Positions 36,166 through 48,900 of a DNA stretch of 64,000 bases are shown here, piece by piece. The stretch is from assembly GCF_001625215.2 (NCBI RefSeq), contig NC_030383.2, positions 6,584,779-6,648,778 of the forward strand. Reading direction: 5' to 3'. Position 1 is the first letter of the stretch, and every line of letters starts with the position of its first letter. Both the position numbers and the translations under genes were made by a program. The notes below the pieces were generated by a model, which saw only the letters and a program-made list of their open reading frames with translations, made no database searches and was not told the DNA's origin. The DNA is from Daucus carota subsp. sativus. Taxonomy: Eukaryota; Streptophyta; Magnoliopsida; Apiales; Apiaceae.

Positions 36166-36735
36166 AACAAAGAGAATAAGAAACAACAATTATTATAATT
36201 TTAAAAAATTAGTAAACACAAATATTGTTTGAAATTTATATATCCTGGTGATTCACAATGTGCCAGCCGGGTAATGCCAAAAATCAAACGCTAGTCAGAC
36301 ATAACAGTCTGTGCTAGAAAACATCAAACAGTTGTTGGCAAATGGCAACCAGAAACATTATGTATATACAATTGATTCATGAACTAAAAAGCCTGCTTAA
36401 TGTACTTCGGTTTACATTAAGAATGTATGGCCCGAAAACGACTGGTCGACTTTATTAGTTTGGCGCCCAAAGCTCGGCTTCATATTTCTGGTTTAGTGCG
36501 AGTTAGGTGGTTACAACAAACTCTTTGTTTTTTAGATCGAAAATTCAAAATTTCGATTAGAATTTAGAATACACATAATTTTATACTCACCCCTCCGTGT
36601 CGTTTTAATCTCATCAGCTGAATGATTTTGTAGCCGTTGATCAGAACTAATATCAGAACTAAGTACATTACAAGAACACTTTTGTTGATGACATAAATTG
36701 CACACTCAATGGCATGGCTGGGAACTTGTAGTCTC

Positions 36736-39685
36736 TTACGTTGCCAGTCGACGCTGCCTGGCATATTCTCCATGAACAATCCACGCCACGACGGACAACA
36801 AGAGCAAAATGGAGGCTGCCAGGAGTCCAGCATAGGTCATTTTGCTGTAGTTGCTTAAACCCGGACAATTGTTGTCCATCAGGCTCTGAAACAAATTAAT
36901 TACGAAAGTCGAGTCCACCAAGCTCATCAGAAAAGGCCCCTCTTCGTACAATACCTGGCTTATATTTGTTGTTACCAGTAGTTGATTGTAGCCGTTAGGT
37001 GTCAGCCGCCCTGGTGTCGTGCAAATCCCTTTATCTGATACTTGACATACAAAATTGCTCCAAACCTGCATACAATGATACTATAACTTAATTGCTCCAA
37101 ATAGTACAAGTTAACTATGAATGAAATGCAAAGTACATTATATAATAGACTTGCCTGACTTGCATCGTCAAAGGTAACTTCACCAGGCAAACATTTGCGA
37201 TCAGAAAGATCAGGGTGTAATGGATTGCAAAGGAGAGGCATGAGTGGACCGGACTGATTATAGTACAGAGGTCCAGCACTTGGCGGCATGTTTACATTGG
37301 TGACATTGATAATGTCACTATTAATAACATTGACAACTCCATAAGTTACTTTTCTAGTAGTCGAGTAGATCTTCTGGGAAGTCTCGTTATCCAGTCTTGG
37401 AATTATGTTTTCGATGGCTGAATCTGCCATCGGATTCTGAAGCCAGTCATCTAGGGCAACACAAGAGTCCGCAACAACACTGATTGTATTCATATGTCAA
37501 GTTGGACAGAAAAAGGCTTATTAGTATGACAATATATGAACTACATTGTTTCTATTATCACAACCTCTATACAGAAACTGTTTTCCTAACAGAACTTACT
37601 TGTGAATAAGTAGAAACATGGCTGTTAATATAAATGCTGCCGTGACAACAATCCAACCGATGATCACTAAGCTGCAAACATAACACACAAGAGTTAACTG
37701 AACTCATGCATCTAACTGACTGGAATTCGTGTAATCAATCATTCGGATCGTACCAGTATATAAGAAACTTCAGGCCAAAAGCAGCAATAACTGCAATCAT
37801 TGTCAACACAAGATCAATATTAGAGGGCGTTTAGAAATGTGCATTTCATTTCAATTGACAGGATTTGAGTTGTCATTTCAGATTTTTATGTTTATGCTAA
37901 TATCTGAATGTTCTGGATTGAAATCCAAATCCATATTCCCAAATAGGTTATTTGTTCAAATTCAAAATTTCAAATGGAATCCAGGTTCCCAAACGGACCA
38001 TTAAGCAATAACAATGTTATAACTAAATGAAAAACTAAGAATCACGAGTATTGTATATAGTGGACTTACAAAAGCCAAGTAATATCAGTGCAAGCAGTCC
38101 AATGGCAACGCTAATTAGGGTGCGCCTTCTGCAGAACAAAGAATATGTGTAAGTTACGATATCAAGACATGTATTCAAGAAAGAAGATGCCAATAATGAA
38201 TATTATTACATGGGTCTCATGAACATCCAAATATCTACTGTACTATGCTTGGATACAGTATGGAGTTTATCAGCATAATAGTTGATCTTTCCTCCGATCT
38301 GGTCGATTTGAGACTGTACCTCAGCAGGTAAACCAAGCTGGTCCACCCCTATCTTCTTAGCTGCCAGAAGGTTATTGATCAGATTCCTCAGATTACCAAA
38401 TGCAACGTCTGCTTGATCCAAAACATATAATGTTACTTTGACAACACTTCTCTCCAGCTTTTCCTCTCCCACGTAAGCCACAATACCCCCGACTCTGAAA
38501 ATTTCATAATTTTCCAAGACAGATTCATTAATCAATCAACAATGGTACCATATCACATTATTAAGCAGTGTTTCCAGAATTAGCGACGCTAGGAAGCTGC
38601 CCTTGCCTGCCTATTCCTAGGCAAGGCCAGACTAGAACAAAACGTACCTAGGTAACAATGCGTTTAAGAAATTTTATACATGATCAACACGAATTGGGGA
38701 AAGGGTAAGGTACGTACATGCAAGCAAGTGTAAAAAGTAGGAGTAAAGAAAAGGTGATCGTGTAGGCAGTCCGGTTATGGTCAATATTACGCTGCCTTCT
38801 GGGACGGCAACAGCTGCAGCAACAGCAGCAGCAAAAACGGATGATCATGCCGAGGAGCCATAGCCCAAATAGTATGAACCATATTATACCAGCTAGCAGG
38901 GGTGGAGCTGCTGAGAAAGCAACCGACTGCAATCAAGAGGGAACTGATTTAATTCATTGAATCAACATACAGCTGAAGAGGAATTAAATTGTGCAATTGC
39001 AAAAAGTAAAATGAAATTTGTAACAAATTATCAAAACAGATCAAATTACAGGCAGCAAAAATAACGTGAACAATACAATATCTTCACGCATTTGCACATT
39101 AACGTAACTAATTCACTTCATTCACATTAGCCTGCCAAGAACTAATTAATTGCAGATACAAACCAATATTTATTCGAAACCAGAAAAAATTTCTGCAAAT
39201 GAGGAAATTTCATAATTTATGTGCAAAAAAAAAAAAACAGACTCAGAAGAAAGGTGACTCACATACAAGTAATGAGAATCGGAGACATTCCAGCCACCAT
39301 CATAATAATTGAAGCCATCAGCGGGGCATCTCCGATGTGTTCTCTTTGCTGCTAATATCAATTTAGTCGACGCGGCTTCAGGGGAGGGGGCTGTGCTATT
39401 GCTCAAATGAATTTCAGCTGCAATCCTTCTGGTATCAACCGCATTTCTGATCTCTCTCCCATCTGCATTCATGCATGCAACAATTTGATTCTAATTAACA
39501 TAAAAATAAATAAAAAATCACGCATTCGCGAATAATTTATGCTGACAACCTGAGAATGGTGCAGGTAGGACACGAGGAGCTCCATAAGAGAAGGTGACAG
39601 AGAATGAAGAAATGAAGAAACAGATGAAGAAAATTGATGAATGTGAATAAAGGAGGGATCGATTGTTTGATTTAGCAACAGACAT
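36736..39685 (-). CDS. Plant multi-pass transmembrane protein (At2g12400/At2g25270-like)
   Basis: Nine exons: 39685-39550, 39462-39263, 38926-38718, 38494-38210, 38128-38070, 37790-37754, 37671-37600, 37479-37155 and 37065-36736. They join in frame to 550 aa. Features: signal peptide (about 1-35); extracellular segment; helix with LLAGIIWFILFGLWLLGMII, then a cysteine run CCCCCCSCC; helix YTITFSLLLLFTLACIVGG; soluble region with DQIGGKINYYADKL; two helices around LISVAIGLLALILLGFF and LVIIGWIVVTAAFILTAMFL; cysteine-containing loop (HNVVADSCVALDDWL); final helix YAGLLAASILLLLSVVAWIV. The topology recalls prominin-like proteins, with no proven function. Intron 8 has a GC donor (CAG|GCAAGT). The acceptor of exon 8 (CAATCAG) was chosen because it restores HNVVADSC, conserved in the family. 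Intron 5 contains a MITE. Confidence 0.87.
37821..38003. mobile_element. Small MITE in intron 5 of the membrane protein gene
   Basis: About 180 bp bounded by GGGCGTTTAGAAATGTGCATT and, at the right, GGTTCCCAAACGGACC. The interior contains inverted AATCCAAATCC-type words. It lies wholly within the intron at 37791-38069. ATTA-like bases flank both sides, but the target duplication is uncertain. Confidence 0.6.
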
Positions 39686-40322
39686 TAGATAAATAGTCTA
39701 TGTTAAATCCCTCCGTTTGTGTTAATATTCTTCTGCATCGATATACCAGAAGGCAGAAGACAAAATTCCATGCATGAATAAGAATGATAGATATTTAAGA
39801 ATTTATTTGAGAATGATAGATATTTCTGCTCTAACTCTTGGATGAGTTTTGGACAGATTTTACTTTTGTTATTACGGATATGCCGTTGTCAAAGACAGAA
39901 GACACGTTATTGTTAAACATTTATGTTCCGTTAGCAATATTGTTGTCTTAATAATCAGCAATATCATTTATTCTTTTAAGTTTTAACCGATACAACAAGT
40001 AATGGAGCCTCATAGAATTTTTTTAGAATAATTTGCCATAAAAGGTTTATGCAGGTAAATTCCAGAGTTTGGACTTTATTTGAAATTAGAAATTTGATAA
40101 TATTGCACATCTGATAAAAAAAGAATTTGAATTTGATAAAATTTTGGCTGGCAGCACTGGGAATATCTGCCCTGAATTAAAAAGCAGCAAGAGTATAATG
40201 CCACTCGTGTGCATGTTTCGTCAGATACTACAGCAAGGACATGATGTGTTCTTGATCTCAGACTAATTTCTAGTCTCTGCAGGCATTCTTAACAGACCAC
40301 TGCCTGACACTACAACTGAAAA
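39686..40322. other. Upstream region of the membrane protein gene
   Basis: AT-rich promoter and intergenic DNA. No repeat with clear ends and no coding signal was noted. Confidence 0.45.
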
Positions 40323-41643
40323 TCACAATGCTGTCTTAATTATTGACAACCTTAACAGGGGTCTCAAAGATGTCAGGGGCATCCTTGCGTAATTTGCTTC
40401 CAGGTACTCAGTCCAGGACCGACCACTGCCATTGGAACCTAAAGATAAGGATACTGCCTCGTCAGTAATTAAGTGTGAAATGCAACATAGGTTATCTGTA
40501 ATATTCAAAATTCATACCTGAAATCGTAAAGCTTCTGAACTGCAATCCAATGTATCAAATGAAGTTGATTTCTCTCGGGAGTCCAGACATTCACTTCAGC
40601 AGTCAACAGACACGCAAGATATTGTTCGATATTCAAGGTCTATATCACTAGTTATGAACCAAAATAGTGAGTACATGTCCTGAAAGCAAATATAGATCAA
40701 GGTGCAAATATACAACTTAGCTGAAGGCCAAGAAAAACAATAGCATTTTTATGAGTAGCATTGCCTTCAGTTTTCAAGAATCTGTTCTCGAAAAAATTAT
40801 ATGATTGGACTGTTTTAGCAACTTCATTATCATCACGTGTATTAGTCTCTTCTATGTTGGGAATGCAATTTCTGATTAAGGTTATGCAATAAGCAACAGG
40901 TCATCACATTGTTGTATCACATTTCTAACTTTAGAATGTTCATGCCAAAACATATCTATTCCTCAGAAGTTTTATATAGGCCATGTTTGTAAGTCAGAGT
41001 TTTGGGGCAAAATTAGAGGTTTGAGGTGTTTTAGAGGTTTGACCACTAGAATCCGTTAAAATTAGTGTTTGGTAGTTAGCGGATTAAAATAGAGGTTTTG
41101 ATCCAAAAAACTAATTTTGAAAAGGCTACTTTGATGAGCTTTTTGGGTTAGAGGTTTTGGTTTATGTCAAAAAAAGCTAATCAATCAGCTATTTACCAAA
41201 CAGTTTTACGAGACAAACAGCTAATTCAATCCGCTAGTCAAAACATCTACTTTAATCAGCTAGTCAAAACATCTGTTTCAATCCGCTAACCGCTAACCAC
41301 TAATTCTCAAACAGAGCCATAACAATTAACAGCCCAGAAGTTTGATATTTCAATTGCTGATCTCACAAGTGTTAATTTTTGAGTTGTCAAAGTACTTTTC
41401 TTTACCTAGGTACTCCCGTGACTTGATAAAAGTTAAGCCACTGTTTATAGCAGTAAAAGATAACCACAAAAAGTACAAATGATCAATTTAATTAAAACAA
41501 TCAAAATGTACAAGAAATAGTGTGAGCGATAGAGATGTTCAAAGGCTATAAGTTTATTCTGAAAGAGGATAGTGGTTGTACCTGAGTCTTTGGTGGCTAG
41601 TGTTGCCGAACTTAACTGCTTAAATGTTCTCAGATTTGGTGAA
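40323..41643 (-). CDS. Two 3' exons of an unrecognised gene
   Basis: Minus-strand exon 41643-41582 (SPNLRTFKQLSSATLATKDS) follows a good acceptor (TGTTGCACTTAG) and ends TCAG|GTACAA. The next exon starts at 40438 after CCTTATCTTTAG and joins in phase to give KDSG-SNGSGRSWTEYLEA. In that frame the protein ends ...LSIIKTAL at 40323. One base out of frame, the same DNA encodes KLRKDAPDIFETPVKVVNN and a stop, which reads more like a natural C-terminus, so a one-base deletion after EYLEA is possible. I do not recognise the family. The 5' exons were not found, though a hydrophobic start-like frame exists near 42,583. A MITE lies in the intron. Confidence 0.38.
40978..41320. mobile_element. hAT-like MITE
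   Basis: Inverted ends AGGCCATGTTTGTAAGTCAGAG and, reversed from the right, ATGGCTCTGTTTGAGAATTAG. Inside, GTTAGCGGATT and AATCCGCTAAC/AATCCGCTAG recur on both strands. About 343 bp, inside the intron of the putative gene at 40323-41643. Confidence 0.75.
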
Positions 41644-43451
41644 CTAAGTGCAACAAAAGGCACTATATATGGTTAGCTCTGGATCTTTTCTTTTTTGGAT
41701 ATCAATCTTTAATTTCATTTTGTGCGACACTTCTGATGGAATCTAAAGTTTACCCTGCACTTGTAATTCAGCTTATCTTCCTTCTAAACGTAATTTTAAT
41801 TTTGCCATCTACAAGTATAACACAGATCGAAGTCTCTAACTCATAGAACTAGTATATCTCATACACATCACACTCAAGCATACTCAACATACCAACAGTA
41901 TCTTTTAAGTTCATAACTCATAACAAGCTAAAGATATTAAAGAAATCTAGAAGCCATTTTTTAAGCATTTTGATATACTTCTACATCAGCTCTTCTTTTG
42001 TGTAATGCTAAATATACAATCTGAACTTCTGAAGCGCATGACGCATTTATAAATAAGCTAAACTTCCAAATAAAATTTCATTTCAAGATTGATATCAAAC
42101 GATATCAAACCCAGTGACCCAGCAATTTCCACCACTACCCAACATCACATTATCAATTATTAACTTTTTCAAAAACGAAAAAAAAAACCTGGTCAACTAC
42201 TCAGCTGCAGCTTCCTGAATTACCAATTAGTCAGACGACTTGATGACCATGGGACCCAGGATATTTTGGTGAGTCCAGAAAAGTTACCACTTGGTTTCAC
42301 CTTAACATATCTTCCAAGTACCTTGAAAAAACTTGATACAACATAGATGATAGAACATAATATGTATAAAATTACAGAGAGCATAACTTTAAGGAAAAAC
42401 AAAATTCAGCCTAAAGTGTGGACAAAAGAAATACTAAGAACTTGAGAAGCTTAAACTTCTTAGTTAGAGTTTTATAGATAGCTGATTGTAAGAAAAGCTG
42501 CAGAACGGAGAAGTGTATAGATATATGGATGAAAATACTGGCAAAGCTAAAGATAGAGCGTGTGAGGGGCAAAATGCTGGTACTCATCTTATACACTTTT
42601 AGTGCCACCTAACTGAATCTTCTGAATCACAAAGATAGGGTAAGAAGATGGTCAACCATCAACCGCATTTGTTGATTATAACCTCTCAAAATCTTCAACC
42701 ATCAACCGCATTTGTTGATTATAACCTCTCAAGAAGCCAATAGTCCAAAGGATTCCATGCATTGCAGTACATTATTTCTTACTAACCTTTGTATATCAAT
42801 GCATACAGCTAATGCTGCTGAGAAGAATTGCTCACAGCATAAATCAGAACAAAAAAACACATAAAGTCTGTTCTACCTCCAGGTCACCCCAAATCCTCAT
42901 TACCTGGGGCATATCTGGAATCTTCCCCAAATATCAAGACAACATACTGATATTGCTATGCTGATAGATTTTCCTTACAATTTACACTTCTACAGTTCCT
43001 GATATTAAGCTTCAGAGCTCACTAAATTTAATACTGATAGAACTTGATTTCAACTGATAGCCTCGTTATATCTTGAATGTTGTTGAAAGTTATTCCATTG
43101 AAATTGTATAATAGCATTGTTTTTCCGAACAAAAAAGGACTTTCCCCATGCATCAAGAAGTACTTCAGTGATCGAACTCCAAAAATATTAAATGGAGCTG
43201 TCACGTAAAAGAAGTGAATTTTGGAGGAACTCAAAGATCTTTATCTCGAACCTCTTCTGATGTATATCCATATAGGTAAATGTAACATTGTTATAAACCA
43301 TCCACTCAACTTCTGTGCATGACAATAAACAATTCCAAAAAAGAAACCAGAACATTATTCTGGCTATTAAAAGATCAATATATAAGTCGTATCAAGCACA
43401 ACCTTTTAAGATCCAGGAACTGCAGGACATTGATTCAGTATGGCCTACTCA
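41644..43451. other. Intergenic region between the putative two-exon gene and the PPR gene
   Basis: Probably holds PPR 3' UTR and possible upstream exons of the minus-strand gene to the left. A coding-like stretch on the minus strand near 42400-42235 (LGRYVKVKPSGNFSGLTKIS) and a hydrophobic start near 42583 are candidates, but I could not link them by splice signals. Apart from a 37 bp tandem repeat at 42653 I see no other structure. Confidence 0.4.
42653..42732. repeat. Short tandem repeat, 43 bp period
   Basis: A 37 bp unit starting CAACCATCAACCGCATTTG and ending AACCTCTCAA occurs at 42653-42689 and again, identical, at 42696-42732, with six bases between. Confidence 0.9.
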
Positions 43452-44882
43452 TCACTTCTGACTCCTATAAAAATGTGAAAGTAGCTCACTCTTTCCAGAA
43501 CTCTTAAGATAATCAACTACATGTTCAAGGTAAGGAGGCTTCAATTGGATGTCTCTCTCGGACATTAGCCCAGCAAGATTTTCTGCTTCGACCAAATAGT
43601 TGTTCTCAATAAGTCCAGCCAGAAGAAGAGAGTATATATCCGAATCTATGCCAGATACACTCCCCAATATTTCGATGTCTTTGTGTAAGCGAAAGCCATC
43701 CAGAATCCTTCCCTTCAAACAAAGGCCTCTTAGCAAATGGCTAGAAGCCAAACCATCGGGATTCACTCCACCTACTAACAATATCCTAAAAACCTTCTCA
43801 GCCTCCTCGAATTTTCCAACCCACAACAAACACACAACGAGGGAGCTATAGCACTCGCCAACAGAAAGATCACCCACTTCCACAACTCGTTCAATCAGCT
43901 TATAAGCATCATCCACATTCCCTTCCACACAAAGGCCATTAATCAAAGTTCTCAAAGTAATTTTATTAGGTGAACAACCAGATGCTTTCATTCGGTCGAG
44001 AACACTCAATGCTGTCACCGACCTACCGCCCTCACAAAGACTCTGAATTACTGCAGTATAAGTAACAGCATTCGGTCTACAACTCTTCCCACCATTCTCC
44101 ATCTCACACAACAACTCCAGCGCCTTTTCAAAACTTCCAAACCTACAAACTCCATCAATAAGAATCGAATACAACACCGTGTTAGGCACACACCCATGCG
44201 CCTTCATACCCCTAAACAACCCAAACGCCTCATCCAACCTACCCCCATCCACATAACACTTAACTATCGCACCATACGTTATCATATCAGGAAAATTCCC
44301 AGTTGACCCCATCTCCCTCACCAACCTCACCGCCTCCTCCACATTCCCCACATAACAAAACGACCTAATCACAACATTATACGCCACCGTATTCACCCCA
44401 CAACCAAACTCCTTCATTCTCCTCAACACCCATAACCCCTCATTCGCAAGCCTCGCCTCCTTACACAAACACAAAACAACCTTAAAAGTCTTAACAGTCA
44501 CAGAACACCTCTCAGTCCAATAAGCATGCACCACATCATAAATAATCTCCGGGTTTCGATCAATTCTCAGCAAGTTACAAGCTTTATTATACATATACAA
44601 ACTATGACCATAACTAGGCTGAAGACCAGCCCAGATAAAGAATCTGAGACCCAACAAAGGCTGATTAAAATCAGCAGAAATCTGTAAAACAGAAATTAAG
44701 CATAAAGGGTCTAATTTAATCTTGACTCTATCAAGGGTTCTTTCAATGTTAGGAACATCTTTCTGTAAATGGGTCCAGTAAATGTGTGCAGATGAAGATG
44801 GGCTCAAATTTTTGGGGAAGATAGGATTAGTGATTTTAAGGGAAGTTGTGGAAAGGTATCTACAAACTGAAAATAGAGACAT
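43452..44882 (-). CDS. P-class pentatricopeptide repeat protein
   Basis: Intronless, 476 aa. The N-terminus (MSLFSVCRYLSTTSLKITNP) is basic and serine-rich, suiting a mitochondrial or plastid presequence. Roughly ten 35-residue repeats follow, with clear P-type units such as VNTVAYNVVIRSFCYVGNVE, PDMITYGAIVKCYVDGGRLD, PNTVLYSILIDGVCRFGSFE and PNAVTYTAVIQSLCEGGRSV. No E or DYW extension follows, so this is a P-class protein binding organelle RNA for stability, splicing or translation. It resembles my memory of Arabidopsis At5g47360, similar in length; orthology is not proven. The lack of introns is usual. The C-terminus ends SELLSHFYRSQK. Confidence 0.9.
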   Translation of the reverse strand: MSLFSVCRYLSTTSLKITNPIFPKNLSPSSSAHIYWTHLQKDVPNIERTLDRVKIKLDPLCLISVLQISADFNQPLLGLRFFIWAGLQPSYGHSLYMYNKACNLLRIDRNPEIIYDVVHAYWTERCSVTVKTFKVVLCLCKEARLANEGLWVLRRMKEFGCGVNTVAYNVVIRSFCYVGNVEEAVRLVREMGSTGNFPDMITYGAIVKCYVDGGRLDEAFGLFRGMKAHGCVPNTVLYSILIDGVCRFGSFEKALELLCEMENGGKSCRPNAVTYTAVIQSLCEGGRSVTALSVLDRMKASGCSPNKITLRTLINGLCVEGNVDDAYKLIERVVEVGDLSVGECYSSLVVCLLWVGKFEEAEKVFRILLVGGVNPDGLASSHLLRGLCLKGRILDGFRLHKDIEILGSVSGIDSDIYSLLLAGLIENNYLVEAENLAGLMSERDIQLKPPYLEHVVDYLKSSGKSELLSHFYRSQK

Positions 44883-45927
44883 TGTATGTATTGAGTTGAG
44901 AAGTTACCTCAATTTCATTGCATAAACTCTTTGTTCTTGGGTTTCCACTTCACAAGTTCACAGAATCACAATTCACAGTCCCCACACACACACACGCACA
45001 GTCACACAATCGATGCCCATCTCAGTTTTGTAATTTTGTTATGTTATGTTCTGTTTTTTAGTTTACGAGCCATCTCAGTTTTCTCTCGGTTTTTTTCGAA
45101 TAAAAAATCAGAGAGAAAATATGTGTATATAAAAATAATATTTTATCTCTTCAAAAAAATATTTTTATAATATATTTTCAGTTTGAATAAAGTTATGCAT
45201 CTAAATTTCTATTTAGTACAGATATATTCGTTTAGTCAGAGTTAAAATTTGGGGTGGTAACAAATATGTATGTTATTAATTTTTATTCGTCATATTAATA
45301 TTATATAATTTAATTATTAAATTACAATTAAAATTAATATTATATAATTTACTTATTAAATTAAAATTCACAAATAGAATATTATACTGATTTTATATAT
45401 CTGATTAATAATTATTTTCTAATTTTCTATCGATTTATGAAGCACATCAGTAATAATTTTCAAGTATTTTTGATTTAAATCTCTGAGTTAGAAGTCAACT
45501 TAAATTTAAAAATAAATTAAAAACCAGTCTAAAATCAAAAATTGTTAAAATACATTTTCATAATTTATTTATTTATATTTATAAATTTAATTATTGTATT
45601 TTTAATAACTCATAAATTATTATAATATAAATAATTCAAACATAACACATCTACCAAATGGTCTTATGGTCATTTTAATCCAACCGTTTAGCTTATTAAT
45701 CTGAAAAGGAATCAATCGACGAGAAACCGACTTAAAATAAAAAATTAAATTCGAACTCAATTCAATATTTCAATACTGTAACCTGCAAGCTATCTCTGTT
45801 GGATCCGATAGCAACCTCAAACTCGAATACAGAAACACTTGGGTGTTGGGTGGACTCATTTGGATCGATGCTGGCTTGAGTTTGCAACTACTCTATAAAC
45901 TAGAGACGCTGCCGGGTTCGATCAAGA
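44883..45927. other. Divergent intergenic region between PPR and CCB2
   Basis: Both genes start outward from here. It contains a short CA-rich tract near 44985-45000 and a very AT-rich middle (45160-45660) with no clear element. No coding signal. Confidence 0.5.
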
Positions 45928-48900
45928 ATGAGCATCTCCTCGGCCACTCACTTGTCAGTTCTCTCAAATCTCCCTCTCCACATTAGCAGCTCCCACAATA
46001 CTTACACATCTTCCACTCATAAATATACACACTCATCCAAGTTGAGAAACTCAAGAATCTATTGCACCAATGACTCTCAAGACCAACAGCAACAATTAAA
46101 TCTCTCTGTTCTTCGCTTCACACTAGGTACTTACTAATTCTTTCTCATTATACACATATTTAGGTATATAACTGTAACTTCACTGTGTGTGTGTCTGTGT
46201 TTTTATATATTGCAGGGATTCCTGGATTGGATGAATCAAACTTGCCCAAATGGATTGGATATGCTTTTGGTTCACTTCTAATGTTGAACCATTTTGTGGG
46301 TTCTGACTCAAATTACATCACGCCTTCCCAGCTTGTGAGTATATATACAACAAAACCTCTCTTTAAGATGATTCTGTTTGATTATATTTGTGTTATGATG
46401 ATTGTTGTTGATAGGGGTTGTGTTTACTGTGTAGAGAACTGAAGCTTTGGGGATTTCATTGGCTGCTTTTTCGGTTTTTGTGCCTTTTCTTGGCAAATTT
46501 TTGAAGGTAATTCTTTTCTCCTACTTTGCTTATGCTGTGGATTATGTGTCTATATATAGGCGTGTGCTTCAGTATAAATAAAGGACGGAAATTCTTCATG
46601 TTACCACTGTGGTACTGAGTTTATATATTGGTGAACCTTTCGGAGAACTATCTTTTTCTTGGTTTAACTGCAGAACAGTCGAAGGTGTCAAGCTATATGA
46701 CATTCCAGTTTATTCAAATATACATGTCCAATCAATTATTTAGGACTTTGATTGCAGTGACATTATGTGTTAGCATCAGAGACCGTAGGCCTTTACCCCG
46801 AAAATTAGAGTTCAAAATCTACCGTCTTCGTTAGAGCTTCTCATATGCATGTTGGTAGACTAGACAACTTCTGAGTTCTGTGCCAGTAATAATTATTATA
46901 AAAGAGTTCAGTGTGCAGGCATGATATTGTAAGTATGTTAAGATAATCATTCTGTGTCGATTGCTAATTAGACATTTAGGCAAGGTTAATACCTGCTAAG
47001 TACAGTAAAACATTATGCAGGGTGCTTCTCAAGTGGATGAAGCAATTCTTCCTGATGGTTCTGAGCAAGTCTTTTTAATGTCACGAGATATTTCAGATAG
47101 CATAAAGGAAGATTTGGCTTGGGGAACATATATTCTATTGCGCAATACAAACACTGTATCAGTGGTAAGTGCCAGGTTTCATAAAACTTGATTGGATCTA
47201 AGAAGATTATGATTGTTACTTATATTTGCTTAATTATTGATAATTCTATAACAAACTAGTATAGATTATATATATTTGTATTAATGGATACTCTTCAATA
47301 ATTAATTTTTGATTTTCTAGCTTATCTCAGTTCAAGGTGCATTCTGTGTGCGTGGCTACTGGAATACACCTGAAAATATCCCGAAAAGTAATGCACTTGA
47401 TTGGTTTGAGAAACAAATTGAACAATTTGGTCTCTCTAATTTGAAGGATACTCTTTATTTTCCGCAGAGCACAGGTATGCTGTAGTTTTTCCCTGTCTTG
47501 GACTGTGGCAACAATTTCTGACCATAATCACAGAACCTTTTGTATACCCTAATCATGACACATATTTACGGGTCGCGCTCAAGAGAGAACCAATTTTTAA
47601 AATAGAACCATAGAGCTACTGAGGTTCTGCTGCAGAACCCTAAATTTTAAATAGATTTTTAGGATCTAAATCTAAATACATGTTTTTTGCATCGTTGTGT
47701 GTGTACAAAAGTAATTTTAAAATATAATATATAAATACGACACTTTTTGCATGTGTAGTTCTGTTGCAGAATCCTTATTAATAGTCGAAGGTTCCAAGGG
47801 TTCTTAGACTAAGGGTTCTAAGAGGAACATGACCCTATTTACATAATGTAATCAAAAATTATATATAAAATCAACAGTAATGCAATTGCACTTTTTAAAC
47901 AGAAAGGAAAAGGAGTCTGTGATTTGTTCTTGCCCAATGCTATAGAACAATTCAATTGTCCAAGCAATCAACCAAAAAGTATAATAGTTGCTTATAAAAC
48001 ATATTCTTAAGTTTTGTTCCATATGTGATTACTGTTAGTAATTTCTAATATCAAGACCTTTTCTTGCAAATTGCAATTCAATTGCAAGAATTTATATACT
48101 CCCTCATCTGTGCCTTTGCAAAGGAAATGATCCCTCAGACTTCTTATTAAGAAAAGAGGGATATCCACTAGACAAAAATGCTAGGGATTAATATCGAGAC
48201 TTGTAAACGTATAATTTACGCTATGTTGCTGGCTCATTAATTCCGTAGTGCAAATAGAGTCAGGTGTGCATATCTTACAATCATGCGACCAAAATGGGCT
48301 AACTAAAGATAATATTAATGGTCTTGTTGATGTGTTAGATTTTTGTTTGAAGCCTCACCATTGGTGAGAAATATATAATTATTATTATTTTTTAATTCTA
48401 CCTTACAACAGTCATAAAACGTCAAAGAATGGGTTTTTTCTAGTCAAAATGATGCTTGTATATCCTTAATTCTTAGATTTCTGTATCGTGATCATTTTAT
48501 TTTATTATTTTTTGTGCCAACCATGATGAATTATATTGAATTTGTATAATTTCCCGTTCTTCAGACTCTGAACTGTGGAAGATTCTCCCAGCTGGGACTC
48601 GCTCTCTTCTGGTGCAACCTGTGCTCTTTGAGGAGCAGTCTAAGGGTTTTCTTCTGGTTGCTTCAAGCATCAGTTTTGCTTATAACGACAGAGACAGATT
48701 ATGGATAGGAGCCATTGCTGATAAATATAAAGGTAGAGAATATATGTGAATAGATTTGCATTTATATTGATCTCCAAAATTGTTATTCAGTTATTTAGCA
48801 ACCAAAAAAAAAAAAAAAATCTAATTTGGGTCATGTTTTATACCTGATGTAAGAAGTTTCACCAGAAAATTCAATGTGTTGACATTTAACTGTCCAAATA

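Larger units (their letters stand above)
26257..36735. other. 10 kb intergenic block made largely of MITEs
   Basis: No gene is supportable. At least nine non-autonomous elements lie here and are listed separately. DNA between them is AT-rich. Additional degenerate pieces: a truncated relative of the 26584 element near 33748-33855 (GGGTTTGTCTAGTATGTGCCC, GTGCCCATGAGG), a decayed Stowaway-like block near 34499-34720, and GC-richer flanks at about 29080-29200 and 30205-30400 that look like two halves of one element split by the insertion at 29440-30060. Confidence 0.6.

Noticed and set aside
37480-37599. Possible AC-ending (U12-like) intron in the membrane protein gene
   Set aside because: The sequence CTTGACATATG looked like an AC acceptor, but the downstream CAATCAG at 37486-37480 gives a normal GT-AG intron and restores the family motif HNVVADSC.
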